Shown here one piece after another: positions 17,353 through 26,068 of a DNA stretch of 64,000 bases. Position 1 is the first letter of the stretch. Every line of letters starts with the position of its first letter. Both the position numbers and the translations under genes were made by a program. The notes beneath the pieces are model-generated. The model was not told the origin of the DNA, ran no database searches, and saw only the letters and a program-made list of their open reading frames with translations. The DNA comes from Streptomyces sp. M41(2017). Lineage in GTDB: Bacteria > Actinomycetota > Actinomycetes > Streptomycetales > Streptomycetaceae. Location of the stretch: assembly GCF_002078175.1 (NCBI RefSeq), contig NZ_MWFK01000001.1, forward strand, positions 1,984,001-2,048,000, read 5' to 3'.

Positions 17353-17895
17353 GTGGCGTTGGTGGTGGCACAGGAGGTGCCCACGTCGTCGAGCATGGCC
17401 GTACCCCATGGCCCTGCGGGCGTGGGGGAAGCAAGGCATCGGATGCGGGATCACCTGCGCTCCGGTGGCGTGGCGGAAACGGTCATCGACGACGCGGTAC
17501 TGATCCTTTCCGAACTGCTCAGCAATTCCTGCCGGCATGGCAGGCCCCTGGGCGACGCCCTCTCCGGCGACGGCGACGTGCGGGCGACCTGGCGCGTCGA
17601 ACCGGCGGGGCGGCTGACGGTCGAAGTGACGGACGGCGGTGGTCCGACCCGCCCTGCCCCGTCGACGCCCTCGGTCACCGCTCGTGGCGGCCGTGGGCTG
17701 AACATCATCACCGCGCTGGCCAAGGACTGGGGTGTCCGGGACGACATCCACGGCGAGGTCACCGTGTGGGTGGTCCTCCAGGACGACGTGGAAACGGCCC
17801 GCAGACGCGACGATTTCGCTACGCGCGTCGCGTCACCGACGGTGTCCGGGATGCCCGGCCTGGACTTCGCGGACGCCTTCGACGACCTCGGCTGA
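17353..17895 (+). CDS. RsbW/SpoIIAB-like ATP-binding protein (orphan anti-sigma-type kinase)
   Basis: 180 residues with a GHKL ATPase fold: N box LILSELLSNSCRHG, G1 box DGGGPTRP, G2 box GGRGLNII. Streptomyces encode many such stand-alone ATPases; some act as anti-sigma factors or anti-anti-sigma kinases, most have no known partner. The GTG at 17353 lies 8 nt after AAAGGAGG, and I prefer it to starts further upstream. No sigma or anti-anti-sigma gene is adjacent. A weak G1 box (no DxGxG) leaves ATP turnover uncertain. Confidence 0.85.
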   Translation: MALVVAQEVPTSSSMAVPHGPAGVGEARHRMRDHLRSGGVAETVIDDAVLILSELLSNSCRHGRPLGDALSGDGDVRATWRVEPAGRLTVEVTDGGGPTRPAPSTPSVTARGGRGLNIITALAKDWGVRDDIHGEVTVWVVLQDDVETARRRDDFATRVASPTVSGMPGLDFADAFDDLG

Positions 17896-17939
17896 GGCAC
17901 GCGCGGCCCGAATCACAGGTTCCGGTGCGACGCGGTGCG

Positions 17940-17948
17940 TTGTCCACA
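17940..17948 (+). promoter_or_regulatory. DnaA box (TTGTCCACA)
   Basis: A perfect match to the Streptomyces DnaA-box consensus in the 128-nt gap between the RsbW-like and SEC-C genes. Single box. Confidence 0.6.
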
Positions 17949-18023
17949 GGGTCCCGTCGGCCCCCGTACGAACGGCTAGGCTCGCGCCCGTACGAGACGA
18001 GCCGTGATCGGGAGACGCCCACG

Positions 18024-18989
18024 ATGGCCAAGAAGCGACCTCAGACGAGGGCCAAGCAGCAGCAGCCGAAGGACGGAGAGATCCCGGTCGTCGGCGCTCG
18101 CGAGCCCTGCCCCTGCGGCAGCGGCCGCCGCTACAAGGCCTGCCACGGCCGAGCCGCAGCGCACGCCGTGACCGAGCTGGTGCACCGCCCCTTCGAGGGT
18201 CTGGCGGGCGAGGGGGACTGGGTCGCGCTGCGCGAGCTGGTGCCCGCCGCGACGGTCGAGCTGAAGCTCAGGGAGAGCCTGCCGGAGGGAGTCCCCTCGG
18301 TCACGCTCGCCACCGTCCTGCCGATGGCCTGGCCCGCGCTGCGCCGCGACGACGGCTCGGTGCTGCTCGGCCTGCAGAACGACACGGCCTCCGGCGACAT
18401 CAGCCGCGACCTGGCCGACACCCTCCAGCGGGCGCTCACCTCCCAGCCGGGCACCCCGGTCGAAGGCCGCCGCGCCCCGGCCGAGGGTCCGCGCCTGCAG
18501 GACCTGCTCGACCCGGAAGGCGCCTTCGAGCCAGTTGTGCACAGCGGCTTCGAGTTCTGGGTCCCGGACGCGGAGAACGCGACGGCGGAGGTGACCGCCT
18601 CTCTGGAGCGGGCCAACGCCGCGGCCATCCCGACCGTGAAGCTCTCCGGGGTCGACGCGGCCTACTGGTGCGAGACGCCCGACAAGAACCACCTGCGCTG
18701 GGTCATGCCCCACGAGGAGGAGCAGCTTCTGGACGCCCTCGCGCGCCTTCACGCGGCGGGCCGTTCGGGTCTCGGTGAGGGCACCCGGCTGGTCGGTTCC
18801 TTCCGCGCGCACGGGCTCACCGTGCCGGTCTGGGACCTGCCGACGGGGGTCACGGCGGACGACGTCGAGAAGCCGGCGGCGGAGTTCGCCGAGCGCCTCG
18901 CCAGCGCTCTGGCCACGGACGAGCCGCTGACGGCGGACGAGCGTCGCGCGCGCGGCGGACTCACCAACCGACAGGTGACGCTCAGCTGA
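18024..18989 (+). CDS. SEC-C zinc-motif protein, DUF5926-like
   Basis: 321 residues. A basic N-terminus is followed by a SEC-C motif (about 28-42, PCPCGSGRRYKACH, the Cys/His zinc ligands shared with SecA C-termini), then about 270 residues of a conserved actinobacterial domain of unknown function with ESLPEGVPSVTLATVLPM and VDAAYWCETPDKNHLRWV. Length matches what I recall for this family. ATG 18024 has GGGAG upstream. It stands alone between a DnaA box and the structured region at 19006-19181. Function unknown; the zinc motif suggests protein or ribosome contact. Confidence 0.88.
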   Translation: MAKKRPQTRAKQQQPKDGEIPVVGAREPCPCGSGRRYKACHGRAAAHAVTELVHRPFEGLAGEGDWVALRELVPAATVELKLRESLPEGVPSVTLATVLPMAWPALRRDDGSVLLGLQNDTASGDISRDLADTLQRALTSQPGTPVEGRRAPAEGPRLQDLLDPEGAFEPVVHSGFEFWVPDAENATAEVTASLERANAAAIPTVKLSGVDAAYWCETPDKNHLRWVMPHEEEQLLDALARLHAAGRSGLGEGTRLVGSFRAHGLTVPVWDLPTGVTADDVEKPAAEFAERLASALATDEPLTADERRARGGLTNRQVTLS

Positions 18990-19005
18990 CGCACAGACTC
19001 GGACA

Positions 19006-19187
19006 CTGACCGACCGGTCAGCTGGTCGCGACCTCGGAAGCGGGTGACTCCTGTCACAACTCCCCGTTGTGACAGGGAAATCCGTGTCCGAATAGCCGAG
19101 ATCGAATTTGCGAACCGCCGATCTCTTGTTACCGTTCGAGTAGCCCGGTTGCTGGTGCATCCCCCGTCGCCAGCAACCGGGTCTTTT
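19006..19187 (+). ncRNA. Candidate structured RNA region with three hairpins and a U-rich end
   Basis: Three inverted repeats follow the SEC-C gene: CTGACC-GACC-GGTCAG (19006-19021), a perfect 11-bp stem CCTGTCACAAC-TCCCC-GTTGTGACAGG (19050-19076), and a perfect 12-bp stem CCCGGTTGCTGG with complement (19144-19181) followed by TCTTTTC, a good intrinsic terminator on the plus strand. The terminator lies 155 nt past the coding stop, far for a simple 3' end, so either a long 3' UTR or a separate small RNA is possible. No protein-coding frame is convincing. Confidence 0.4.
19144..19187 (+). terminator. Intrinsic terminator
   Basis: A 12-bp perfect stem, 14-nt loop and TCTTTTC tail. It separates plus-strand transcription from the convergent minus-strand gene ending at 19223. 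Confidence 0.8.
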
Positions 19188-19222
19188 CATGCCCGCTGTC
19201 AGACACGCGGTCAACAGCCTTG

Positions 19223-19807
19223 CTACGAGGCCGAGTTGCTCCCCGAGCGCAGCAACAGCGGCCCGTCGGGCCCGGATCCCTTCGCGAACTCGGCGATCGC
19301 CGTGTACGCCCCCGCGCCTCCCGCGGTGCGCTCCCTGGGCGTCTCGCACGCCCCTGGATCGTCCTCGGCGTCCACCGCGCAGTTGATCTGCACCGTGCGC
19401 CCTCCGGGGCCCATCAGGCTCAGCAGGGAACTCAGCTCTTCACCGGTCGCGTTGCGGTAGTAGGTGCGCGCCCAGGTCTCCTCGCCCTGCGTCAGGACAC
19501 AGGTCTGTGCCTCGACGCCGTCGGGCGAGGACAGTTCGGGACCGCACCGCGCGGCGGTGGCCAGTCCGAGGCCGAGCAGCAGCGGGGAGCGGGAGGGTGC
19601 GGGAGAGCGCGGCCGGTCGTCGGTGCCCACCGTCCCGCGTTCGGCGGCCGGAGCGTTGTCGCCGACGGAGCCGGCGGACGCCACGGCCAGGGGAAGTGCG
19701 AGGACGAACGCCACGACGCCGACCAGCGCCATGAGACGAACCCTTCGAGGGTCGGCCCCGCCGCGCGGCGGCGTCGAGGCCCCGTGCCCCCCAGAATTGC
19801 GCTGCAT
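19223..19807 (-). CDS. Hypothetical membrane-anchored/exported protein
   Basis: 194 residues. A basic N-terminus of about 22 residues precedes one hydrophobic helix (about 24-46, RLMALVGVVAFVLALPLAVASAG), then an exported domain with three Cys (ARCGPE, QTCVLT, INCAVD) and one more in GACETP, which could form disulfides. No recognised family. It lies 57 nt downstream of a prim-pol-like gene on the same strand, probably co-transcribed. The ATG at 19807 has no strong ribosome site. Confidence 0.75.
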   Translation of the reverse strand: MQRNSGGHGASTPPRGGADPRRVRLMALVGVVAFVLALPLAVASAGSVGDNAPAAERGTVGTDDRPRSPAPSRSPLLLGLGLATAARCGPELSSPDGVEAQTCVLTQGEETWARTYYRNATGEELSSLLSLMGPGGRTVQINCAVDAEDDPGACETPRERTAGGAGAYTAIAEFAKGSGPDGPLLLRSGSNSAS

Positions 19808-19863
19808 GGTGCGGACGATAACGAGCCTGGGCGGGCGCGCGGTTCACCGCGCGCCGGACGCCC

Positions 19864-20529
19864 CTACAACTCGGGTGCGCTCACACCCGTACGAGTGAGT
19901 GCTTCGACGACGGCGTCCACCACGGCCTCCACACCTGGTACCCAGGGTGCGGCCGAGCCGGGCAGCGGAGCGCGCTCCCAGCGGATCTGGCCCTGGCCGG
20001 TCTCGGACGGCGGCAGTGCGATGTATCCGCCGTCGCCGTGGAACCGCAGGGAGCCGGGGACGAAGTCCTTGGCGTAGAGCAGCTCGCCGAGCTGCTCCAT
20101 CGAGTACGGGGCGACGAGGATCGCCCAGCGGGTGGGCGACGCGACGACCGGGCCGAGGCGCATGCCCGCACGGTCGAGGGCATCGAGAGCGCGGGCCGCG
20201 GCGAGAGCCGGCAGGCTCACCGCGCACGGGGCGCTTCCCCCGGTGGCCAGCACGATGGGCGCCGAGGGCCGGTTGCCCCACCACCAGCGCACCATGCGCT
20301 CGTCCGTGGTGGCCGCGAGGAGGCCGGGGTCGAAGGGATGGGCACCGGGCACCGTGCACTCCGGGTCGGGGCATCCGCAGCGGGCACGCCCCTGCGGGTC
20401 GGCCGCCACACCCGGGAGAACGGGCCACTGCCATGAGGTCGCGAAGGTCAGGGCCGCGCTGAGCATCTCAGGCCTCCCCTTGTCTCGCCTGGACAGGAGC
20501 CTGCGTCGCCTTCCGAGGATCTCGCGCAT
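19864..20529 (-). CDS. Second prim-pol-like protein (degenerate primase/polymerase domain)
   Basis: 221 residues. Resembles the prim-pol N-terminal family by SAALTFATSWQWPVLPG near the start and a cysteine cluster CGCPDPECTVPGAHP (about 51-65) followed by WWWGNRPSAPIVLATG. The acidic pair of the first prim-pol (GIDLD) is replaced by SLPALAAARALDALDRAG, so catalysis is doubtful. A C-terminal GGYIALPPSETGQG matches the domain end. This type is common in Streptomyces as a conserved chromosomal gene. ATG 20529 is the first in-frame start. It precedes the hypothetical exported protein on the same strand. Confidence 0.75.
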   Translation of the reverse strand: MREILGRRRRLLSRRDKGRPEMLSAALTFATSWQWPVLPGVAADPQGRARCGCPDPECTVPGAHPFDPGLLAATTDERMVRWWWGNRPSAPIVLATGGSAPCAVSLPALAAARALDALDRAGMRLGPVVASPTRWAILVAPYSMEQLGELLYAKDFVPGSLRFHGDGGYIALPPSETGQGQIRWERAPLPGSAAPWVPGVEAVVDAVVEALTRTGVSAPEL

Positions 20530-20985
20530 GAGCGCTCGTTCCTTTCCGTTGCACGCCTGGCAACACCGAGGATCACATCACACCATGTGTCGATCTCTTC
20601 ACTGTGCGTACCTGCTGGCGCATCACACCCCTGCTGGAGACAAGGGGAACCCCTCTGGGCCGAGCATGTGGCTGCGTCCGCGCCCACACTGCGTACATCC
20701 AAAGCATGGGCATGGCGTGGGGTGGCGGCGCCTGGCGTTTTACGTCCCGCAGTATTTCTTGCCGCCTCCGCCACGGGAGGATGGGGCACGGTCGTCAGTG
20801 GTTAAGACGCCCGGGTCCGTCGCCAGGTTCCGGGCGGATCTCAACCGCCCCTGGCCTTCACCGAGTACGTACCCACCACGACCGCTGTGACGCTCCGTCG
20901 AACGAGGCCAGTCGACCTCAATAAGCCGTTACCCGAGTCAGTTTTAGGCCAACTTAGTTTTCCCGCAAGGGTTACCGCCGGTCTC
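20530..20985. other. Divergent intergenic region, no gene seen
   Basis: 456 nt between the minus-strand prim-pol-like gene and the plus-strand GAF/SpoIIE gene. It is less GC-rich than its surroundings near 20570-20610 and 20925-20975 and must hold both promoters. Several short frames exist but none has codon bias or a ribosome site. A TTA triplet at 20944 falls upstream of the chosen start. Confidence 0.5.
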
Positions 20986-22524
20986 ATGGACACCAGGAAT
21001 CCCAGCAGGACAATGCTGGACATCTCCTCACGAGTGCGTGTACATGTGGAGACACTGCTAGCGGCGCAGAACTACATGGGGGTTTGCGATGCTAACGAGC
21101 AAAACGCACCGGCCGGAAAGCCGGACGTCATGAACGCCCCTCACCTTCCGAAAGTGGCCGGAATCGATTCAACGGTTCCCTCGCCCGCACACACTGTCGC
21201 GCCCGCGCCTGCTCCCCCGGGTGCCGCCTCGGTCGCGCCGCCCACCGGTCCCGGAGCCGTTCTCCAAGATCGACTCGCGGGCTGGGTCTCGGATCTCACC
21301 ACCCTCCACGAACTCACCGAGCGGCTGGCGCGCACGTCGACCCTGGACGAAGCGCTCCAGGAGCTGCTGCGCGCCGGAGCGGCCCTCGTGGGCGCCCGGC
21401 GCGGCCTCGTCGTCATGGAGCCGGGCGACGGGCTGGGCCCCGACACCACGATCGGCCTCGGCCTCGCCCGCGCGGACCTCGGTCACATCGAGACGGTCCC
21501 GCGCAGCTCCATGTCGTACGGGAAGATCCTGGACGGCCTGCCGGGCGGCGAGGGCGAGATCGCCCAGCCGGACCTCCTCTCGGAGGACGGGCTCGACCCC
21601 CGCCACCGCGAGGTGGCCGCACGCCTCGGCTACGCCGCGAGCTACGCCCTCCCCCTGACCACCGAGGCCGCGGGCCGGCTGGGCGCCGCCGTCTGGCTCT
21701 ACGACGAACCCGCGGAACCGGTCGAGCGGCAGCGCCACCTCATCGGCCTGTACGCCCGGTACGCCACCGAGCACCTGGCGCGGCTCCTGGAGCTGGAACG
21801 CACGCGCGCGTGCATGACGACGATCTCCGCGGAGCTGCTTCCCCCACGGCTGCCGCGGGTCTCCGGCGTCCAGCTCGCCGCCCGGCACCGCACCGGACCC
21901 CGGGGCGGCGGCGACTGGTACGACGCGCTGCCGCTGCCCGACGCCGCGCTCGGCCTGGCCGTCGGCTCGGTCACCGGCTCGGGACCCAGCGCGGTCGCCG
22001 CCATGGGCCGCCTGAGAGCCTCCCTGCGGGCGTACGCGGTGATGGAGGGCGAGGATCCGGTCGCGGTGCTCTCCGACCTGGAACTGCTGCTCCGGCTCAC
22101 CGAACCGGCCCGCTCGGCGACCGCCCTGTTCGCCTACTGCGAGCCCGCCCTGCGCAAGCTCACGCTCGCCGGGGCCGGCCACAGCCCGCCCCTGGTCATC
22201 GGCCCGCGCCGTACCGAGTTCGTCGAGACCTCCCTGTCGGCGCCGCTCGGGATGCTCGCCTGCTGGGAGGCCCCGAGCGTCGAGATGACCGCCGAACGCG
22301 GCGAGACCGTGCTCATCTACACCGACGGGCTGCTGCACCGCACGGGGGACCCGATGGACCGCGCCTTCGCGCGACTGCACGCGGCGGCGGCCGGGGTCCC
22401 GAAAGCCGTGCGGGACGACCCCGGGGCGATCGCCGACCACGTCCTGCGCACGGTCCTGCCGGACGGTCTCGACGAGGCGGACAGCGACGAGGACGTCGTC
22501 CTCCTGGCGGCCCGCTTCGAGTGA
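20986..22524 (+). CDS. GAF plus SpoIIE/PP2C-type phosphatase-like regulator
   Basis: 512 residues: a GAF domain (about 100-255, TLHELTERLARTSTLDEALQ to the ATEHLARLLELERT helix) and a SpoIIE/RsbU-type PPM domain (about 270-510, with GGGDWYDALPL, AGAGHSPPLVIG, YTDGLLHR, DEDVVLLAAR). The usual VGDV-x-GHG motif is VGSVTGSG here, so one metal-binding Asp is missing and phosphatase activity is uncertain. Such proteins control anti-sigma cascades. ATG 20986 is chosen; ATG 21013 is a close alternative with AGGA just before it. The next gene downstream, an aminopeptidase, has its own ribosome site. Confidence 0.88.
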   Translation: MDTRNPSRTMLDISSRVRVHVETLLAAQNYMGVCDANEQNAPAGKPDVMNAPHLPKVAGIDSTVPSPAHTVAPAPAPPGAASVAPPTGPGAVLQDRLAGWVSDLTTLHELTERLARTSTLDEALQELLRAGAALVGARRGLVVMEPGDGLGPDTTIGLGLARADLGHIETVPRSSMSYGKILDGLPGGEGEIAQPDLLSEDGLDPRHREVAARLGYAASYALPLTTEAAGRLGAAVWLYDEPAEPVERQRHLIGLYARYATEHLARLLELERTRACMTTISAELLPPRLPRVSGVQLAARHRTGPRGGGDWYDALPLPDAALGLAVGSVTGSGPSAVAAMGRLRASLRAYAVMEGEDPVAVLSDLELLLRLTEPARSATALFAYCEPALRKLTLAGAGHSPPLVIGPRRTEFVETSLSAPLGMLACWEAPSVEMTAERGETVLIYTDGLLHRTGDPMDRAFARLHAAAAGVPKAVRDDPGAIADHVLRTVLPDGLDEADSDEDVVLLAARFE

Positions 22525-22623
22525 GCGCACGGACACCTCGTGTAACAGGCCTTCCGGCCCTGGGCCCCCTTCAGAGCGACCGTACGATGGAGGAGGTCCA
22601 GAGTCGTATCTAGGAGGCAGACC

Positions 22624-24111
22624 GTGTCGGAGGCGCTCACACCGGAGACCCCGGAAGCCGTGCTTGACGAAACCGCTGACGAAGCGGGCGAGGAAGAGCC
22701 CATCAAGCAGCGGAAGAACGGCCTGTACCCGGGCGTGTCCGACGAGCTCGCCGACAGCATGAAGTCCGGCTGGGCCGACACCGAGCTGCGCGGCCTCACG
22801 CCGATCGCGCAGGCCGAGTACACCGCCGCCCGCCGTGCCGCGCTCTCCGCGCGCTTCCCGGGCGAGCGCCTGGTGATCCCGGCGGGCAACCTGAAGACCC
22901 GCTCGAACGACACGGAGTACCCCTTCCGTGCCTCCGTCGAGTACGCGTACCTCACCGGCAACCTCACCGAGGACGGCGTCCTCGTGCTGGAGCCGGCCAC
23001 CGAGGGCCACAAGGCGACGATCTACCTGCTGCCGCGCTCCGACCGCGAGAACGGCGAGTTCTGGCTCTCCGGCCAGGGCGAGCTGTGGGTCGGCCGCCGC
23101 CACTCCCTGGCCGAGGCCGAGCAGCTGTACGGCATCCCCGCCTCGGACGTCCGGGAGCTGCCCGCCGCCCTGTCGGAGGCCACCGGTCCCGTACGCGTCG
23201 TGCGCGGCTACGACGCCGCCGTCGAGGCCGCGCTGACCGACAAGGTCACCGCGGAGCGCGACAACGAGCTGCGGGTGTTCCTCTCCGAGGCCCGCCTCGT
23301 CAAGGACGCGTTCGAGGCCGGCGAACTGCAGAAGGCCGTCGACTCCACCGTCCGCGGCTTCGAGGACGTCGTGAAGGTCCTCGACAAGGCCGAGGCCACC
23401 AGCGAGCGCTACATCGAGGGCACCTTCTTCCTGCGCGCGCGGGTCGAGGGCAACGACATCGGCTACGGCTCGATCTGCGCCGCCGGACCGCACGCCTGCA
23501 CCCTGCACTGGGTGCGCAACGACGGCCCGGTCCGCTCCGGCGACCTGCTGCTCCTCGACGCCGGCGTGGAGACCCACACGCTCTACACCGCCGACGTGAC
23601 GCGCACCCTGCCCATCAGCGGCACGTACACGGAGATCCAGAAGAAGATCTACGACGCCGTGTACGAGGCTCAGGAGGCCGGTATCGCGGCCGTCCAGCCG
23701 GGCGCCAAGTACCGCGACTTCCACGACGCCGCGCAGCGGGTGCTGACCGAGAAGCTCGTCGAGTGGGGCCTCGTCGAGGGTCCGGTCGAGCGCGTCCTGG
23801 AGCTCGGTCTGCAGCGCCGCTGGACCCTGCACGGCACCGGCCACATGCTCGGCATGGACGTCCACGACTGCGCCGCCGCCCGCACCGAGACGTACGTCGA
23901 GGGCACGCTGGAGCCGGGCATGTGCCTGACCGTCGAGCCGGGCCTGTACTTCCAGGCGGACGACCTGACCGTGCCCGAGGAGTACCGCGGCATCGGCGTC
24001 CGCATCGAGGACGACATCCTCGTCACCGAGGACGGCAACCGGAACCTGTCGGACGGCCTGCCCCGCCGGTCGGACGAGGTCGAGGCCTGGATGGCGTCCC
24101 TCAAGGGCTGA
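22624..24111 (+). CDS. pepP: Xaa-Pro aminopeptidase (aminopeptidase P, M24B)
   Basis: 495 residues. N-terminal aminopeptidase P domain (about 55-200) and C-terminal pita-bread M24 domain. Dinuclear metal ligands are visible: LLDAGVE, YTADVTRT, HGTGHMLGMDVHD, and the Glu residues in VEPGLYF and GVRIEDDILVT. Cytoplasmic enzyme that removes N-terminal residues before proline. GTG 22624 follows AGGAGG with a 6-nt gap. A Glu/Asp-rich N-terminal extension of about 30 residues precedes the domain, usual for Streptomyces PepP. Confidence 0.96.
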   Translation: MSEALTPETPEAVLDETADEAGEEEPIKQRKNGLYPGVSDELADSMKSGWADTELRGLTPIAQAEYTAARRAALSARFPGERLVIPAGNLKTRSNDTEYPFRASVEYAYLTGNLTEDGVLVLEPATEGHKATIYLLPRSDRENGEFWLSGQGELWVGRRHSLAEAEQLYGIPASDVRELPAALSEATGPVRVVRGYDAAVEAALTDKVTAERDNELRVFLSEARLVKDAFEAGELQKAVDSTVRGFEDVVKVLDKAEATSERYIEGTFFLRARVEGNDIGYGSICAAGPHACTLHWVRNDGPVRSGDLLLLDAGVETHTLYTADVTRTLPISGTYTEIQKKIYDAVYEAQEAGIAAVQPGAKYRDFHDAAQRVLTEKLVEWGLVEGPVERVLELGLQRRWTLHGTGHMLGMDVHDCAAARTETYVEGTLEPGMCLTVEPGLYFQADDLTVPEEYRGIGVRIEDDILVTEDGNRNLSDGLPRRSDEVEAWMASLKG

Positions 24112-24145
24112 CATAGTGCCCCACGAGGGCTGATACGAGACTGCT

Positions 24146-24173
24146 GGCCGGGTGCCCTCCAGGGTGCCCGGCC
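24146..24173 (+). terminator. Probable terminator after pepP
   Basis: GGCCGGG-TG-CCCT and AGGG-TG-CCCGGCC form a hairpin with a TG/TG internal mismatch 35 nt past the pepP stop. No U-tract. Confidence 0.5.
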
Positions 24174-24272
24174 ATCGGTGTGTCCGGGGGTGGGCGGCTC
24201 CCGGAGTGCGGTGGCCCGCGGGCGGACCGGTGCGCCCGCGGGTTTTCGGTGTGCCTAGGGGGGCGGCTTTTC

Positions 24273-25703
24273 GTGGACGACGACTTCTGGTCCGGCGTCG
24301 GGGTGGATCTGCATTTGGAGCCGGACGCGGCGGCCGGGCGCAGGGCGGGCCTGGAACGGGCGCTGCGGGACGCTGTCCGCGCCGGGCGGCTCGCCCCGGG
24401 GACCCGGCTGCCCGCGACGCGGCGCCTCGCCGTCGAACTCGGCCTCTCCCGGGGCACGGCGAAGGCGGCGTACGACCAGCTCGTCGCCGAGGGCTATCTG
24501 ACGGCCCGACAGGGTTCGGGCACCGAGGTGGCGTCCCTTCCGGCCGACGGCCCCCCGACGGACGTACGGGCGCCCCACGCGCGTGCACCCCGTTTCGATC
24601 TGCGCCCCGGCAGTCCGGACGTCGGCACGTTCCCGGCGGCGGCCTGGCTGCGGGCACTGCGCCGCGCGATCGCCACGGCCCCCTCCCTCGCGTACGACTA
24701 CGGGGACCCGCGGGGCCGCATCGAATTGCGGACCGCCCTGTCGGGCTACCTGGGGCGGGCCCGCGGGGTGATCGCGCCTCCCGAACGGATCGTCATCACC
24801 TCCGGCTACGTCCAGGGCCTCGCCCTCCTCACGCGCGTCCTGGACGGTGGGACGGTGGCCATGGAGGATCCGGGGCTGCCGTTCCACCGGGATGTGGTGC
24901 GCAAGGCAGGCGGCACCGTGGTGCCCCTGCCCGTCGACGAACACGGCGCCCGTGCCGACCGGTTGGAGACCCTCGGCGCGGACGCGGTCGTCGTCACCCC
25001 CGCGCACCAGTACCCGACCGGCGTCACGCTCCACCCGGAGCGGCGGCGGGCGCTCACCGACTGGGCACGCGCGCGGGACACGCTGATCATCGAGGACGAC
25101 TACGACGGGGAGTTCCGCTACGACCGGCAGCCGGTCGGCGCGCTCCAGGGCATGGCACCGGGCCATGCCGTCTACCTCGGGACCGCCTCCAAGACACTGG
25201 GCCCCGCCCTGCGCCTCGGCTGGATGGTGCTGCCGCCCCAACTGGTCGATCCGGTGGCCGACATCAAGCTGCACAGCGACCACCACACCGAGTCCATCGG
25301 CCAGTTGGCGCTGGCGGAGATGATCGTCAGCCACGCCTACGACCGTCACGTGCGCGCGTGCAGGCTCCGCTACCGGCGTCGCCGGGACCAGCTCCTCGAC
25401 CGGGTGGGGGCGCGCAGGAGCGTACGGGGGATCGCCGCGGGACTGCACGCGTTGGTCGAAGTGACGGACGAGGCGGAGGTGCTGGCGCGCGCGGAGGAGG
25501 AGGGGCTGGCGGTGGGACGGCTCGGCGACCACTGGCACGGAGCGGGCGACGGGCGCCCGCAGGGCCTGGTCGTCGGGTACGGGACGCCGAGGGAGCGCAC
25601 GTATCCCGAGGCGCTGGAGGCACTCGGGCGGGTTCTGGAGGGGGCGGGTCCCGCGGGCCGCGCGGGCGGGTCGGTCGGAACGGCGAGCGCCGGGGCGTTC
25701 TGA
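24273..25703 (+). CDS. MocR/PdxR-type regulator: GntR winged helix fused to aminotransferase-like domain
   Basis: 476 residues. N-terminal GntR helix-turn-helix (about 20-85, APGTRLPATRRLAVELGLSRGTAKAAYDQLVAEGYL), then a fold-type I aminotransferase domain: YGDPRGRIELR, Asn-free HQYPTGVTL, DDYDGEFRYD and the PLP lysine in GTASKTLGPALRLGW. In this family PLP or an amine acts as effector and the aminotransferase part usually senses rather than catalyses. GTG 24273 is the start nearest the domain. It is 162 nt past pepP. An MFS exporter gene follows, a possible target. Confidence 0.92.
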   Translation: MDDDFWSGVGVDLHLEPDAAAGRRAGLERALRDAVRAGRLAPGTRLPATRRLAVELGLSRGTAKAAYDQLVAEGYLTARQGSGTEVASLPADGPPTDVRAPHARAPRFDLRPGSPDVGTFPAAAWLRALRRAIATAPSLAYDYGDPRGRIELRTALSGYLGRARGVIAPPERIVITSGYVQGLALLTRVLDGGTVAMEDPGLPFHRDVVRKAGGTVVPLPVDEHGARADRLETLGADAVVVTPAHQYPTGVTLHPERRRALTDWARARDTLIIEDDYDGEFRYDRQPVGALQGMAPGHAVYLGTASKTLGPALRLGWMVLPPQLVDPVADIKLHSDHHTESIGQLALAEMIVSHAYDRHVRACRLRYRRRRDQLLDRVGARRSVRGIAAGLHALVEVTDEAEVLARAEEEGLAVGRLGDHWHGAGDGRPQGLVVGYGTPRERTYPEALEALGRVLEGAGPAGRAGGSVGTASAGAF

Positions 25704-26068
25704 TCCGCGGCCCGTCGGGGGGAGGGTGCGTCCGAGCCGAGACGCCCTGACCGGCCGGGGGCCCAGGACACTGAACCGGGGGCTTGGCCCGGGGCATCAC
25801 CCGGTCGAGACGCCGTGCCTCGACGTCCTCGGCTGCCCGGGGCGCCAGCACCGAAGGACCGAAAGACCGAGAGACCGACGGACCACCTCGATCCGGGGCT
25901 CTCGGTCCGGCCCCTCGGCCCGGGGCCTCGGTCCAGGGCCTTGATGCGGGGCCTCGGCGGCCGTCCGCAGGATCTGACGAATGTCATGGGCGACCCGTGA
26001 ATTGGGTCATGAAAAGGCGTGAGGAATGGGCCTGCCGAGCGGTCCATCCGAGCCGTAGCGTCGACGAC
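25704..26068. other. Intergenic region with short GACCGA-type repeats, no gene seen
   Basis: 365 nt between the MocR-type gene and the MFS gene. It holds degenerate direct repeats of GACCGAAAGACCGAGAGACCGA type (about 25856-25880) and of CTCGGTCCGG/CTCGGCCCGG type (about 25900-25950). A TAGCGT sequence 10-15 nt before the ATG at 26069 could be a -10 element for a leaderless MFS transcript. Confidence 0.4.

Noticed and set aside
20944-20946. TTA codon in the N-terminal region of the GAF/SpoIIE-like gene
   Set aside because: It lies upstream of the preferred ATG at 20986, so it is probably not translated.
21169-24657. Long open frame on the minus strand opposite the GAF/PPM and pepP genes
   Set aside because: No recognisable motif or ribosome site; the plus-strand genes have conserved domains and proper starts.
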